Shown here piece by piece: positions 23,407-31,720 of a stretch of 45,890 nucleotides of DNA. The stretch covers positions 1-45,890 of the forward strand of contig CANRGC010000015.1 of assembly GCA_947630045.1 (NCBI GenBank). Direction: 5' to 3'. The translations under genes and the position numbers were made by a program. Source of the stretch: Candidatus Gastranaerophilales bacterium. Its GTDB lineage: Bacteria; Cyanobacteriota; Vampirovibrionia; Gastranaerophilales; Gastranaerophilaceae. Numbering within the stretch: position 1 is the first letter of the stretch; every line of letters starts with the position of its first letter. The notes under the pieces are model-generated. The model saw nothing but the letters and a program-made list of their open reading frames with translations, made no database searches and was not told the DNA's origin.

Positions 23407-24942
23407 ATGATACCGCCGGTTATAACACAAAAACAAGATAAAGATGCTCAAAGCCTTTGTTTGAAAATGCAAAATTCCAACAAAAGAACTCAAGCATATA
23501 TAAACTTTATGGGGGCAATGTTTTTTGCTGATTTTATGCTGAATGCCGGCTTTATTGTTAATACAAAAAGAAGCCTTTTTAAATCTCCGAAATTATATTA
23601 TGACTTTAATATAGTCGATGTTTATTGCAATTATCACAGAATTTATGTTTTGGTTACAAACGGCTCAAATAATGTAAAAGTGCCGATTTTGCACACCCAA
23701 TATAACATTTTGCCCGAGGCATATGCCGTTGTTGATATTAATTTGTCTGATAAACATGCAAAAGTTCTCGGAATGATTGAGCCCGATGAATTAAAAAACG
23801 CCCCGCAGCAAAACGGAAACTATATTTTCCCCGTTGATAAACTGAAATCTAAAATGGTTTTAATTGAAAAATTTCAAAAATATGCCGAAAAACAACACTC
23901 TATAGGCAAACATCTTGATTGTATAAGACTTTTTGACAACTATATTGAAAATAAACTTCATGATGATGACAATAAAAGATTAATATCTCATGTTTTAACT
24001 TGTGAAACTTGCAAAAAAAGACTTCTTGAAATGTTGGAAACAAAATATAGTGAAGATTCTTTTGAAGAAAAGATTTATGAAGAAAAATATAATGCAAGTT
24101 TGAATTCCTCTGATAATGAAAAACAAAAAGACAATAACAGGGAAATTCATCATTTTGATGAAAAAACAAATTTTGACCCCGAAAAAGAAAAACTGAAATT
24201 TGAGGCGCTAAAATTTTTAAACGAAAAAAAACCCGAAAAAGAACAAAACACGGAAGATATTTTTCTTGAAAAAATTAAAGCCGAAACTGCCGATAATTTA
24301 AATCAGCTTAAAGGGGCAATTGATATAATCTATGAAGGAAATGAAGAAAATTCTCTTCAAAAACAATATCTTAAATTTAAATCTGAAATTCCCTTTAAAA
24401 CAAAGAAGTTGATGATATTAACGGCTTCAATCCTTTTAGTCCTTCTTGTTTTAATAATCGGTGCCCTTAATATGTCCGCTTCCAAAAAATCGGAAGAAAT
24501 TGAAGCCCCAACACCCTTCACTTTTGAGGAAGGCACTGAAACCAACTCTGCAGATTCCGTTAATTATGAAATAAAATTTCCGACTCTAAGGAAGAACAAA
24601 GGTTTTGCCTCTGTTTCAAAGGTTTCATGGGAAGTTTCATCTAACGTTACAAAAGACAACCAGAAAAGATTTTTGCAGCAAACGGGAAAAACAATTCAAT
24701 TAAACTTGCAAAATGACCTTCTTTTAACCAGAGAATCAATTATAAATTCAAAAGTAAAATATGAAATAGTTTTCTATAAAGACGGAACGGTTGAGAGCAT
24801 TGAAACCCTTAAATCAACCGGCTCTGACGCTATAGATGAAGTTATAAAACAAAGCATTCAAAACACAATGTATTATATGCGTCCGCCAAAAGGTTCTTTT
24901 GTCGGCAAGAAAAATTCCCTTATTTTAGACATTGAATTTTAG
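23407..24942 (+). CDS. DUF1822-like / zinc-finger / TonB-C membrane protein
   Basis: 511 residues from ATG 23407; an upstream in-frame GTG at 23368 lacks support. The N-terminal 140 or so residues resemble the cyanobacterial DUF1822 domain (an AYAVVDINLSDKHAKVLG-type segment then a short PDEL turn). A zf-HC2-like motif H195-x3-C199-x2-C202 follows, typical of anti-sigma factors. Then come a charged linker, one membrane helix (about 334-357) and a C-terminal TonB-C-like domain (YEIVFYKDGTVESIETLKSTG then a D-x-V helix and an R-PP turn). Topology would put the zinc finger in the cytoplasm and the TonB-like domain outside. It stands alone. The domain calls are by eye and the DUF1822 match is the weakest. 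Confidence 0.65.
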   Translation: MIPPVITQKQDKDAQSLCLKMQNSNKRTQAYINFMGAMFFADFMLNAGFIVNTKRSLFKSPKLYYDFNIVDVYCNYHRIYVLVTNGSNNVKVPILHTQYNILPEAYAVVDINLSDKHAKVLGMIEPDELKNAPQQNGNYIFPVDKLKSKMVLIEKFQKYAEKQHSIGKHLDCIRLFDNYIENKLHDDDNKRLISHVLTCETCKKRLLEMLETKYSEDSFEEKIYEEKYNASLNSSDNEKQKDNNREIHHFDEKTNFDPEKEKLKFEALKFLNEKKPEKEQNTEDIFLEKIKAETADNLNQLKGAIDIIYEGNEENSLQKQYLKFKSEIPFKTKKLMILTASILLVLLVLIIGALNMSASKKSEEIEAPTPFTFEEGTETNSADSVNYEIKFPTLRKNKGFASVSKVSWEVSSNVTKDNQKRFLQQTGKTIQLNLQNDLLLTRESIINSKVKYEIVFYKDGTVESIETLKSTGSDAIDEVIKQSIQNTMYYMRPPKGSFVGKKNSLILDIEF

Positions 24943-24959
24943 TTATAAAAAAACAAAAG

Positions 24960-24982
24960 GCCAAACTGAAAAAATGTTTGGC
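24960..24982. other. Hairpin without T-tract after the TonB-C-like gene
   Basis: GCCAAAC (24960-24966) pairs with GTTTGGC (24976-24982) 18 bp after the stop codon. No T-run follows on either strand, although an A-rich stretch precedes it, so it may be a minus-strand-like or Rho-assisted stop, or an RNA 3'-end stabiliser. Confidence 0.4.
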
Positions 24983-25060
24983 ACTAACAAGGATGACAAT
25001 AAAATATGTAAATTTTTATAACTCAGATTTTCTCATAAATTTGGCGAAAAATGTTATTTT

Positions 25061-25090
25061 TTGGCAAAATTCATTCTTTTAGTGTATATT
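25061..25090 (+). promoter_or_regulatory. Promoter giving a leaderless glycosyltransferase mRNA
   Basis: -35 TTGGCA (25061-25066), an 18-nt spacer and -10 TATATT (25085-25090), 5 of 6 each. The -10 ends 6 nt before ATG 25097, so transcription would start at or next to the start codon. No ribosome site is present. Confidence 0.55.
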
Positions 25091-25096
25091 TATTTT

Positions 25097-26020
25097 ATGA
25101 AACTTATTGTTCAAATACCTTGCTATAACGAAGAAGACGCCCTTCCAATCACGCTGTCTCAAATTCCGAAAGAAATAGACGGGATAGACGAAGTTGAAAT
25201 TTTAATTATAGATGACGGCTCAAAAGACAAAACCGTTCAAGTTGCAAAAGAAAACGGGGTAAATCACATTGTTTCTCATTCAAGAAATTTTGGGCTTGCA
25301 AAGACATTTGCAACAGGGCTTAAACATTCCCTGAGCCTCGGGGCGGATATAATTGTCAATCTTGATGCGGATAATCAATATAAAGCTCAAGACATTCCCA
25401 AATTAATTAAACCGATTTTGGAAAATGAAGCCGACATTACAATCGGGGCAAGACCGATTGAAAAAATTAAAAGTTTTTCTTTAATTAAAAAACTTTTGCA
25501 AAAAACAGGCTCTTATGTCATGAGAAAAATTTCCGGTGCAGATGTAGCCGACGCCCCCAGCGGCTTTAGAGCTTTTAGCGCCGAGGCGGCAAAAAGAATT
25601 AACATTTTTGACAACTATACTTATACAATGGAAACAATCATTCAGGCGAAAAATAAGGGTCTTGAGATTAAGTCTGTTCCAATCGGGGTGAATGATGATT
25701 TAAGACCTTCAAGACTTGTAAAAAGCAATTTTGATTATATAAAACGTTCGGTTTTTACAATGCTCAGATTTGTTATTATTTATCGCCCGTTCAGATTTTT
25801 TATGAAAATAAGCGTTGTGTTGTTTTTGCTTGCGCTTATCTTGGGCGGAAGGTTTGTTTATTATTATTTAACCGGAAACGGCACGGGGCATATTCAATCT
25901 TTAATTTTATGCGCAATAATTTTCTTAACAGGGGTGCAATCAATGTTTTTTGCCGTTATTGCAGACCTTCTTGCAATTAACAGAAAATTGATTGAAGATG
26001 TTCAATATAAAATTCATTAG
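25097..26020 (+). CDS. Family 2 glycosyltransferase, DPM1/GtrB-like
   Basis: 308 residues from ATG 25097; an in-frame start at 25061 falls inside the promoter and is rejected. GT-A fold: VQIPCYNEE at the N-terminus, DDGSKDKT, then NLDADNQY as the DxD metal site. Two C-terminal membrane helices (about 235-260 and 270-295) match the polyprenyl-phosphate glycosyltransferase subgroup, which loads sugars on undecaprenyl phosphate for surface glycan decoration. The sugar is unknown. The stop overlaps the convergent XRE gene by 4 bp. Confidence 0.88.
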   Translation: MKLIVQIPCYNEEDALPITLSQIPKEIDGIDEVEILIIDDGSKDKTVQVAKENGVNHIVSHSRNFGLAKTFATGLKHSLSLGADIIVNLDADNQYKAQDIPKLIKPILENEADITIGARPIEKIKSFSLIKKLLQKTGSYVMRKISGADVADAPSGFRAFSAEAAKRINIFDNYTYTMETIIQAKNKGLEIKSVPIGVNDDLRPSRLVKSNFDYIKRSVFTMLRFVIIYRPFRFFMKISVVLFLLALILGGRFVYYYLTGNGTGHIQSLILCAIIFLTGVQSMFFAVIADLLAINRKLIEDVQYKIH

Positions 26021-26235
26021 GAAAAAAGTTTTCTTTGAACGGGTTCTGCCTCTAAAATATCAGAAATGGCACAATCAAGCGCTTCACAAATTTTGTCCAA
26101 ATTTTCATAAGAAGGCTGTGTTCTTCCCGACGCCCAAGAATAGATTGTTTGTTGGGGCATATTTAAGACTATTGCCAAACGATACAGAGAATATCCTTTT
26201 AAATTTTTTGCCGCTTCTTTTAATTTTATCTTCAT
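26017..26235 (-). CDS. Small XRE-family helix-turn-helix regulator
   Basis: 72 residues, essentially a single Cro/C1-type DNA-binding domain: LYRLAIVLNMPQQTIYSWAS then RTQPSYENLDKICEALDC. No effector or protease domain. Such small regulators often pair with toxin genes, but the only neighbours are the glycosyltransferase (convergent) and the TPR gene (divergent across 177 bp), so it may control itself or the TPR gene. No clear Shine-Dalgarno precedes the ATG. Confidence 0.85.
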   Translation of the reverse strand: MKIKLKEAAKNLKGYSLYRLAIVLNMPQQTIYSWASGRTQPSYENLDKICEALDCAISDILEAEPVQRKLFS

Positions 26236-26412
26236 AAGAATTTACCCAACAAATCTAAATACTATGAATATTGTATATATAATTTAAAAATGTTAAATCA
26301 TTCGTTTAGATTAGTGATAATAAACAGATACAGGGTATAATTTTTATTGTAACTTTGTTGCATTTTAAATATAAATCATTATAAAATAGGTATAATCAAA
26401 GGATAGTGTAAA

Positions 26413-27237
26413 ATGAAGTTAAAACTCGTTATTGTCTTATTAATAGCTGCAGGTTTATTAATTCCTTCACAGGCGTTTGCAACCGCAAAAAAAGCTGAAG
26501 TATCAAACAGCTTTATTTATCAAGCTATTGCAAAATACAGAAACCAAAATTATACAGGTTGTATTCAAGATATGGACTATGCTATTCAAAACGGTCGTCC
26601 GTCCGATATAGTCTATTATTATAAAGCGCTTTCTTATGCCAAACTCGGCATGACAGATGAAGCAAAAGGCGCCTATCAGTCCGCCTTAAGTTCAACATCA
26701 AACAGAACGCTTGCCGAATATGCGCAACAAGCCGTAAACTGTATTGATGACCCTACAACATGCGACTCTTCGCTTGATGATAAAGATATTACCTCATTTA
26801 TAAAATCTAACCAATTTATGCACCCTGAAGTTCAGCAAAAAGTTAAAGATCAGGCAATGGACAGAATTAAACAGTCTATAAACGGCGAATTTACTCCCGA
26901 TAATAATGATTTAAAATATTTAAATCAAAATAATGCCCCGACGGATAAAGAAATTGCCGATGCGGTAAGAACATTTCAAAAACTGGGAATTAACCCTATG
27001 AACGCAATTGCGGGAGCTAATTATTCAGCATACACACAAAATCCGGAAGCTATGCAAATAAGCGCAATGTTGGGGAACCAAAATAACAATAACAACAATA
27101 TGATGAATTTGCTTCCGATGATGCTTGCAATGCAAGCTTCTCCCAACGGCTCGGGCGCCATAAATAAAGAGTTTCTTCAAACATATATGATGAATCAGAT
27201 GATTCCAAGTTTTAATTTTGATAATAACGATAAGTAG
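26413..27237 (+). CDS. Exported TPR protein with Asn-rich C-terminus
   Basis: 274 residues. Clear signal peptide (MKLKLVIVLLIAAGLLIPSQ, cleavage after AFA). TPR-like helices follow (about 35-95: KYRNQNYTGCIQDMDYAIQN, YYYKALSYAKLGMTDEAKGAY). The C-terminal 60 residues are Asn- and Met-rich with an N6 run. AAGGA is 9 nt before the ATG, and a TATAAT at 26391-26396 may be its -10. The next TPR gene overlaps or follows within 10 bp. A periplasmic or envelope role is likely; the partner is unknown. Confidence 0.82.
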   Translation: MKLKLVIVLLIAAGLLIPSQAFATAKKAEVSNSFIYQAIAKYRNQNYTGCIQDMDYAIQNGRPSDIVYYYKALSYAKLGMTDEAKGAYQSALSSTSNRTLAEYAQQAVNCIDDPTTCDSSLDDKDITSFIKSNQFMHPEVQQKVKDQAMDRIKQSINGEFTPDNNDLKYLNQNNAPTDKEIADAVRTFQKLGINPMNAIAGANYSAYTQNPEAMQISAMLGNQNNNNNNMMNLLPMMLAMQASPNGSGAINKEFLQTYMMNQMIPSFNFDNNDK

Positions 27238-27244
27238 AAACAAG

Positions 27245-27847
27245 GTGAATGAAAAACTAAATCTTGCAAAAGAACTGTTTTATAATCACGACTACAACCG
27301 TGCCATAGATATTTTCCTTGAGCTGAAAGAGACTTATGAGGTCGGTCTTTGCTTTTTTCTTTTAAAAGACCTCAACAGCGCAAGAAAATTTTTTGAAATT
27401 AAAAAAAACGACTGTCCGGCTTCATATTTCGGGCTTTTAATTATAAATATTATTGAAGGAAAAGAAATTCTTCCCGCCAAGTTTTTTCAAATTCGTTCGT
27501 TTCTTGAAATTTATATTAATTTGATGATTGAAAATTCTCTTTTTGACTGGGCACAAAAAGTTATTGACCATTGGGGTTATTTTACAAGCATAAACTGTGA
27601 AACGCCGAAATTTATTGCCCGTGTTTTAAACGCAAATAATTATAACAGAACGGTTCATTTTTTTGCACAAAACGCAAGAAAAGTTTGCGCCTTTGATGCC
27701 GAAATTTTTTATATAGAGGCTCTTGTTTATCTTGAAGAAAAAAACATAAAAGAAGCGAAAAAATGTTTGAAAGAATGTCTGAAATTTGCTCCCGAATATT
27801 TTCCCGTAATTAAACTGAAAAAGGAACTTGAAACAAAAAAGTTTTAG
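27245..27847 (+). CDS. Cytoplasmic TPR-like protein
   Basis: TPR-type alpha-helical protein of about 200 residues: LAKELFYNHDYNRAIDIFLE at the start and YLEEKNIKEAKKCLKECLKF near the C-terminus. The start is uncertain: GTG 27245 (200 residues, just after the upstream stop) is preferred, while an in-frame ATG at 27218 would overlap the upstream gene by 20 bp and lacks a ribosome site. No signal peptide. Co-transcribed with the exported TPR gene. The stop overlaps the convergent aminotransferase stop by 4 bp. Function unknown. Confidence 0.72.
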   Translation: MNEKLNLAKELFYNHDYNRAIDIFLELKETYEVGLCFFLLKDLNSARKFFEIKKNDCPASYFGLLIINIIEGKEILPAKFFQIRSFLEIYINLMIENSLFDWAQKVIDHWGYFTSINCETPKFIARVLNANNYNRTVHFFAQNARKVCAFDAEIFYIEALVYLEEKNIKEAKKCLKECLKFAPEYFPVIKLKKELETKKF

Positions 27848-29016
27848 GCTTTTTCACTTCTTAATTTATTTATAAATCTTTCCAAGCGTTCAATTGCAAC
27901 TTTTAAGTTTTCCATTGAATAAGCGTAAGAAATTCTTAAATATCCTTCGCCCGATTCTCCAAAGGCATTCCCCGGAACCGCAGCAACACGTTCCTCTTTT
28001 AAAAATCGTGTTGCAAACTCTTCGCTTGTCATATTAAACTCTTTTATGCAAGGAAAAACATAAAACGCTCCGTACGGCTCAAAACATTCAAGACCCATTT
28101 TTTTAAAGGAATGAATTAAAAAGCGCCTTCTTTGGTTATAAGCATTTTTCATTGTTTCTATGTCGCTATCTCCGTTTTTAAGGGCAGAAATTGCGGCATA
28201 TTGGCTTGTAGTAGGCGCACACATAATTGCAAACTGATGAATTTTTGTCATTTGTTTGATAATTTCACGAGGTGCCAAAGCATACCCCAAGCGCCAGCCT
28301 GTCATTGCATAAGCTTTAGAAAAACCGTCAATTAAAATGGTTCTTTCTTTCATATTGTCAAGGCTTACAATTGAAAAATGTTTTTCTTTATATGTAAGTT
28401 CGGAATAAATTTCATCAGATAAAACATAAAGGTCATGTTTAACTATAACTTTGGCAATTTCTTCCAAATCTTTTTTTTCCATAATTGCGCCTGTCGGGTT
28501 ATTCGGAAACGGAAGAATTAAAGCCTTCGTTTTATCGGTTATGGCATTTTCAAGCTCGTCTGCGGTCAATCTGAATTCGTTTTCAGCTTTTAAATTTATA
28601 ATAACGGGTTTTGCGTTTGCCAGAACCGCACATGGAAGATATGAAACATAAGACGGGGTTGGAATAATAACTTCATCCCCTTCATTAATTATTGCCCTTA
28701 AACCGATATCAATTGCTTCAGACCCGCCAACCGTGACCAAAACTTCACAAATAGGGTCATATTCAACCCCTCTTGTTCTTTTGACTTTGTTTGAAATTTC
28801 TTCTCTTAATTCTTTTAAACCGGCATTGGAAGTGTAAAAAGTTCTTCCTCTTTCAAGCGAATAAATGCCTTCTTCTCTTATATGCCAAGGGGTGTCAAAG
28901 TCAGGCTCGCCAACGCCGAGAGAAATTGCATCTTTCATTTCAGACACAATATCAAAAAATTTTCTTATTCCGGACGGTTTAATTTGGATAACTTTTTCGC
29001 TTAAAGATTTTGTCAT
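27844..29016 (-). CDS. PLP aminotransferase class I/II (aspartate/aromatic-like)
   Basis: 390 residues, fold type I. The PLP lysine lies in DGFSKAYAMTGWRLGY; PFPNNPTG and SDEIYSELTY are the standard cofactor-contact motifs; the carboxylate-binding Arg lies in GYLRISYAY. The subgroup resembles PatA-type enzymes; likely substrates are aspartate, glutamate or aromatic 2-oxo acids, but the sequence does not settle this. Its ATG overlaps the stop of the Lrp gene (ATGA at 29013-29016), a pairing known in Firmicutes-like genomes, suggesting that the regulator responds to the amino acid handled here. Confidence 0.9.
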   Translation of the reverse strand: MTKSLSEKVIQIKPSGIRKFFDIVSEMKDAISLGVGEPDFDTPWHIREEGIYSLERGRTFYTSNAGLKELREEISNKVKRTRGVEYDPICEVLVTVGGSEAIDIGLRAIINEGDEVIIPTPSYVSYLPCAVLANAKPVIINLKAENEFRLTADELENAITDKTKALILPFPNNPTGAIMEKKDLEEIAKVIVKHDLYVLSDEIYSELTYKEKHFSIVSLDNMKERTILIDGFSKAYAMTGWRLGYALAPREIIKQMTKIHQFAIMCAPTTSQYAAISALKNGDSDIETMKNAYNQRRRFLIHSFKKMGLECFEPYGAFYVFPCIKEFNMTSEEFATRFLKEERVAAVPGNAFGESGEGYLRISYAYSMENLKVAIERLERFINKLRSEKA

Positions 29017-29495
29017 GGCGTGATTATCTCTCTTTCATCAGCATGCTTTTTATCCAAAATTGTGCCGTGGTCTTTATATTTTTTCAAAATAAAATGAGTT
29101 GCAGTGCTCAAAACAGAGTCAAGAGTGGATAATTTTTCGGTTACAAACCTTGAAATTTCTTTTAGGGATTTTTCTTCCAAAGTAATTAAAAGGTCATAGC
29201 CGCCTGAAATAAGGTATACCGCCCTTACTTCGGGATAATTATAAATTCTTTCCGCAATTTTATCAAACCCTTGTCCTCTTTGAGGGGTTACCCTCACTTC
29301 GATGAGAGCGTTAACTTTTTCAAGAGAAGTTTTTTCCCAATCAATAAGAGTATGATATCCGCAAATTACCCCTTCTGCTTCAAGGGCATTTAACTCGTTC
29401 ATAACTTCTTCTTCGCTTTTTCCCAAAAGAACGGCAAGTTCATCAAAAGGAATTCTTGAGTTCCGCTCTAAAATGGAAAGTAATTCTTCTCTCAT
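29013..29495 (-). CDS. Lrp/AsnC-family transcriptional regulator
   Basis: 160 residues from ATG 29495, which has GGAG 7 nt upstream; an earlier in-frame ATG at 29519 would place that site inside the gene and is rejected. N-terminal winged HTH (IPFDELAVLLGKSEEEVMNEL) and C-terminal RAM domain (VNALIEVRVTPQRG to the GGYDLLITLEEK effector segment). Lrp regulators bind amino acids and form octamers. It overlaps the downstream aminotransferase gene by 4 bp, forming one operon that it probably controls. Confidence 0.92.
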   Translation of the reverse strand: MREELLSILERNSRIPFDELAVLLGKSEEEVMNELNALEAEGVICGYHTLIDWEKTSLEKVNALIEVRVTPQRGQGFDKIAERIYNYPEVRAVYLISGGYDLLITLEEKSLKEISRFVTEKLSTLDSVLSTATHFILKKYKDHGTILDKKHADEREIITP

Positions 29496-29543
29496 CAATA
29501 TCTCCTTTTTTAAGCGCATTATAACATATAAAACAATCTTTGG

Positions 29544-30722
29544 CTAAATAACTTCATATAAAAGCTTTCCAAGCCTTTTAATGCCTTCTTCTATTGTGTT
29601 TGAGTCTGCGTTTGTATAATTTAATCTTAGAGTGTTTCTTTGAATGTCATCTACAAAAAACGGGTCACCCGGAACAAATGTTACTTTGTTTTGAACGGCT
29701 TTTTCAAAAATCGAAAGAGCATTAACATGTTTTGGCAAAGTTACCCAGAGAAACATTCCGCCCTTAGGTCTTGTAAAAGTTACTTCTTTCGGGAAATATT
29801 TTTCCATTGCACAAATCATGGCATCAGCTTGAGCCTTATAAAGTTTTCTTATTTTTGCAATATGTTCATCAAGGTCATTATTTATAAGATAATCATAAAT
29901 TAAATATTGCGAAAAAATGTTTGTGTGAAGGTCGCTTGCTTCTTTTGCAAGAGAAATCTTATTTAAAAGTTCTTTATTATAAGAAATAATGTAACCAAGC
30001 CTCATCCCCGGAGTTATTGTTTTTGAAAAAGAGCCCAGAACAACTCCGTATTTCATACAGCTAAGCCCCATATAAGGCTCATGTTCGTCTTCAAAACGAA
30101 GTTCGCCGTAAGGGTCGTCTTCAATCAGAACAAACTCTTTATCTTTAATAACATCAACTATTGCCTTTTTATTTTCTTTTGAATAGCTAAGACCTGTCGG
30201 GTTTTGAAAATCAGGTATGGTGTACATCATTTTATTTTTTTCTAAAACCGCCATTTTCAACTCTTGAATATCAAGCCCGTCATCTTTCAGTGTAACCGAA
30301 CGAAATTTTGGTTGATATTGGGAAAAAACCTGAAGTGCGCCCAGAAATGTCGGCTTTTCGACAATAACTCCGTCATCTTTGTTTAAAGTGACTTTTGAAA
30401 TTAAATCAAGAGCCTGTTGAGAGCCTGTCGTTATAATAATATTTTCAATCTCGAGATTAAGGTTAAATTTTTTATTATATCTTTCCGCAATAACCTGTCT
30501 TAATTCAATAAGCCCCGGAGTTGTAGAATATTGAAAAACCTTACCCTTATATTTATCAATAATTCTTTGTGAAGAAATTTTTAATTCTTCACTCGGAAAA
30601 GAAATCGGGTTTGGAAGCCCGCCCGCAAAAGAGATTATTTCAGGGTCGGAAACCGTTTTAAAAATGTTTCTTATAAAAGATGAAGGGGTAGATTTTATTC
30701 TTTCCGACAGCAAATTTTCCAT
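29544..30722 (-). CDS. PLP aminotransferase, 2-aminoadipate/LysN-like
   Basis: 392 residues, fold type I of the MocR/ARO8/LysN group but without an N-terminal HTH. Motifs: FAGGLPNP, TTGSQQALDL, IPDFQNPTG, EDDPYGELRF, and the PLP lysine in GSFSKTITPGMRLGY. Members transaminate 2-aminoadipate, branched-chain or aromatic amino acids. A GAGGAAATT site precedes the ATG. It lies directly upstream of the Lrp-aminotransferase pair in the same orientation, so the three may form one amino-acid transamination cluster. Confidence 0.9.
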   Translation of the reverse strand: MENLLSERIKSTPSSFIRNIFKTVSDPEIISFAGGLPNPISFPSEELKISSQRIIDKYKGKVFQYSTTPGLIELRQVIAERYNKKFNLNLEIENIIITTGSQQALDLISKVTLNKDDGVIVEKPTFLGALQVFSQYQPKFRSVTLKDDGLDIQELKMAVLEKNKMMYTIPDFQNPTGLSYSKENKKAIVDVIKDKEFVLIEDDPYGELRFEDEHEPYMGLSCMKYGVVLGSFSKTITPGMRLGYIISYNKELLNKISLAKEASDLHTNIFSQYLIYDYLINNDLDEHIAKIRKLYKAQADAMICAMEKYFPKEVTFTRPKGGMFLWVTLPKHVNALSIFEKAVQNKVTFVPGDPFFVDDIQRNTLRLNYTNADSNTIEEGIKRLGKLLYEVI

Positions 30723-30783
30723 ATAATTTCCTCTTAATTATACGGTTATTATACAACCAAAAAGCTTGTCTTTAAACAACTGC

Positions 30784-31074
30784 TTATTTTTTGTCGACAA
30801 CTTTAATTAAATGCCAGCCAAATTGTGTCTTGACGGGTTCTGTAACTTTATTAATTTCGCCTTTGAAAGAAGCTTCTTCAAATTCTTTAACCATCATCCC
30901 TCGTCCGAAATAGCCAAGGTCGCCCCCACGTGCGCCTGAAGGGCAATTTGAAAATTCCATGGCGGCATCTTCAAAAGTGATTGTGCCTTTATCAATACCT
31001 TCTTTAAGGTTTTTAGCTTCTTCTTCAGTGCTAACCAAAATATGAGAAGCTCTTACTTCTTTAAAATCGCTCAT
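30784..31074 (-). CDS. Stand-alone parvulin peptidyl-prolyl isomerase
   Basis: 96 residues, a single rotamase domain with no signal peptide: RASHILVSTEEEAKNL, GGDLGYFGRGMMVKEFEEA and the C-terminal TQFGWHLIKVV signature. It catalyses cis/trans isomerisation at proline in the cytoplasm, like PpiC. GGGAGA site before the ATG. Divergent from ompH across about 145 bp, a neighbourhood that suggests a link to protein folding, though the two would act in different compartments. Confidence 0.94.
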   Translation of the reverse strand: MSDFKEVRASHILVSTEEEAKNLKEGIDKGTITFEDAAMEFSNCPSGARGGDLGYFGRGMMVKEFEEASFKGEINKVTEPVKTQFGWHLIKVVDKK

Positions 31075-31167
31075 ATTAAATCTCCCATTTTTTTAATTTT
31101 ATAATAAAACTTTTTATGTTACAAACTTTTAATAAAATATTCAGTATAAACGCAATCGTAAAAAATA

Positions 31168-31176
31168 TGGTAAAAT
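31168..31176 (+). promoter_or_regulatory. Extended -10 promoter of the OmpH-like gene
   Basis: TGG-TAAAAT at 31168-31176 has the TGn extension that allows weak -35 boxes. It lies about 42 nt before ATG 31219. Confidence 0.4.
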
Positions 31177-31218
31177 ATCATAATTATAAAGGTGGTTTTA
31201 ATTATAGGAGATGTATTA

Positions 31219-31677
31219 ATGAAAAAACAAGGAACCGTTTTAATTGCCATAGCTGCATTTGCAGTAGGCTTAGGCTTAAATAATGTTGCTATGAGTGATG
31301 TAAATCAAAGAATAGCTGTTGTTGACGTTAATCAAGTTGTTGCAAAATCTGCTCAGGTTCAGGCTCTTAAGAAAGAACAAACACAAAAAATGACAGAGCT
31401 TCAAAATTGGTTAACAGGTGTCAGAACAGACATCCAAAAACAACAAACAAACGAAGGCAAACAGGCTTTAGCTAAAAAATATGACGCTGAATTTGCAAAG
31501 AAAAAAGAAGCAATTGCAAAAGATTATCAGGCAAAATTAACGACAATTGACAAAAATATTTCCGCAACAATTCAAACTCAAGCTAAAGCGCAAGGATACA
31601 GCATAGTTTTATCTAAAGCCGCAGTTTTATACGGCGGTGAAGATATCACAGCTTCAATTGCAAAAGTTGTAAAATAA
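31219..31677 (+). CDS. Periplasmic chaperone OmpH/Skp family
   Basis: 152 residues from ATG 31219, with GGAG 8 nt upstream; an ATG at 31192 would add nine residues and is rejected. Cleavable signal (hydrophobic to about residue 24), then QRIAVVDVNQVVAKSAQVQ, a long helical hairpin rich in K, Q and A, and the return strand YSIVLSKAAVLYGG typical of the family. Skp trimers hold unfolded outer-membrane proteins, so this supports a diderm envelope. Single gene with its own terminator. Confidence 0.88.
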   Translation: MKKQGTVLIAIAAFAVGLGLNNVAMSDVNQRIAVVDVNQVVAKSAQVQALKKEQTQKMTELQNWLTGVRTDIQKQQTNEGKQALAKKYDAEFAKKKEAIAKDYQAKLTTIDKNISATIQTQAKAQGYSIVLSKAAVLYGGEDITASIAKVVK

Positions 31678-31693
31678 TTAATAAGTTTTAAAA

Positions 31694-31720
31694 TGGGGGG
31701 TAATTACCCCCCATAATTTT
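31694..31720. terminator. Strong bidirectional terminator
   Basis: TGGGGGG-TAATTA-CCCCCCA is a perfect 20-bp palindrome (31694-31713). T-rich sequence follows on both strands (TAATTTTTT on plus, TTTTAAAACTT on minus), so it can stop the ompH-like gene and the convergent Na/Pi gene. Confidence 0.85.

Noticed and set aside
26017-26235. XRE gene as antitoxin of a toxin-antitoxin pair
   Set aside because: Neither neighbour resembles a toxin; one is a glycosyltransferase and the other an exported TPR protein.
29013-29519. Longer Lrp start at 29519
   Set aside because: It would put the strong GGAG ribosome site inside the gene; ATG 29495 is preferred.
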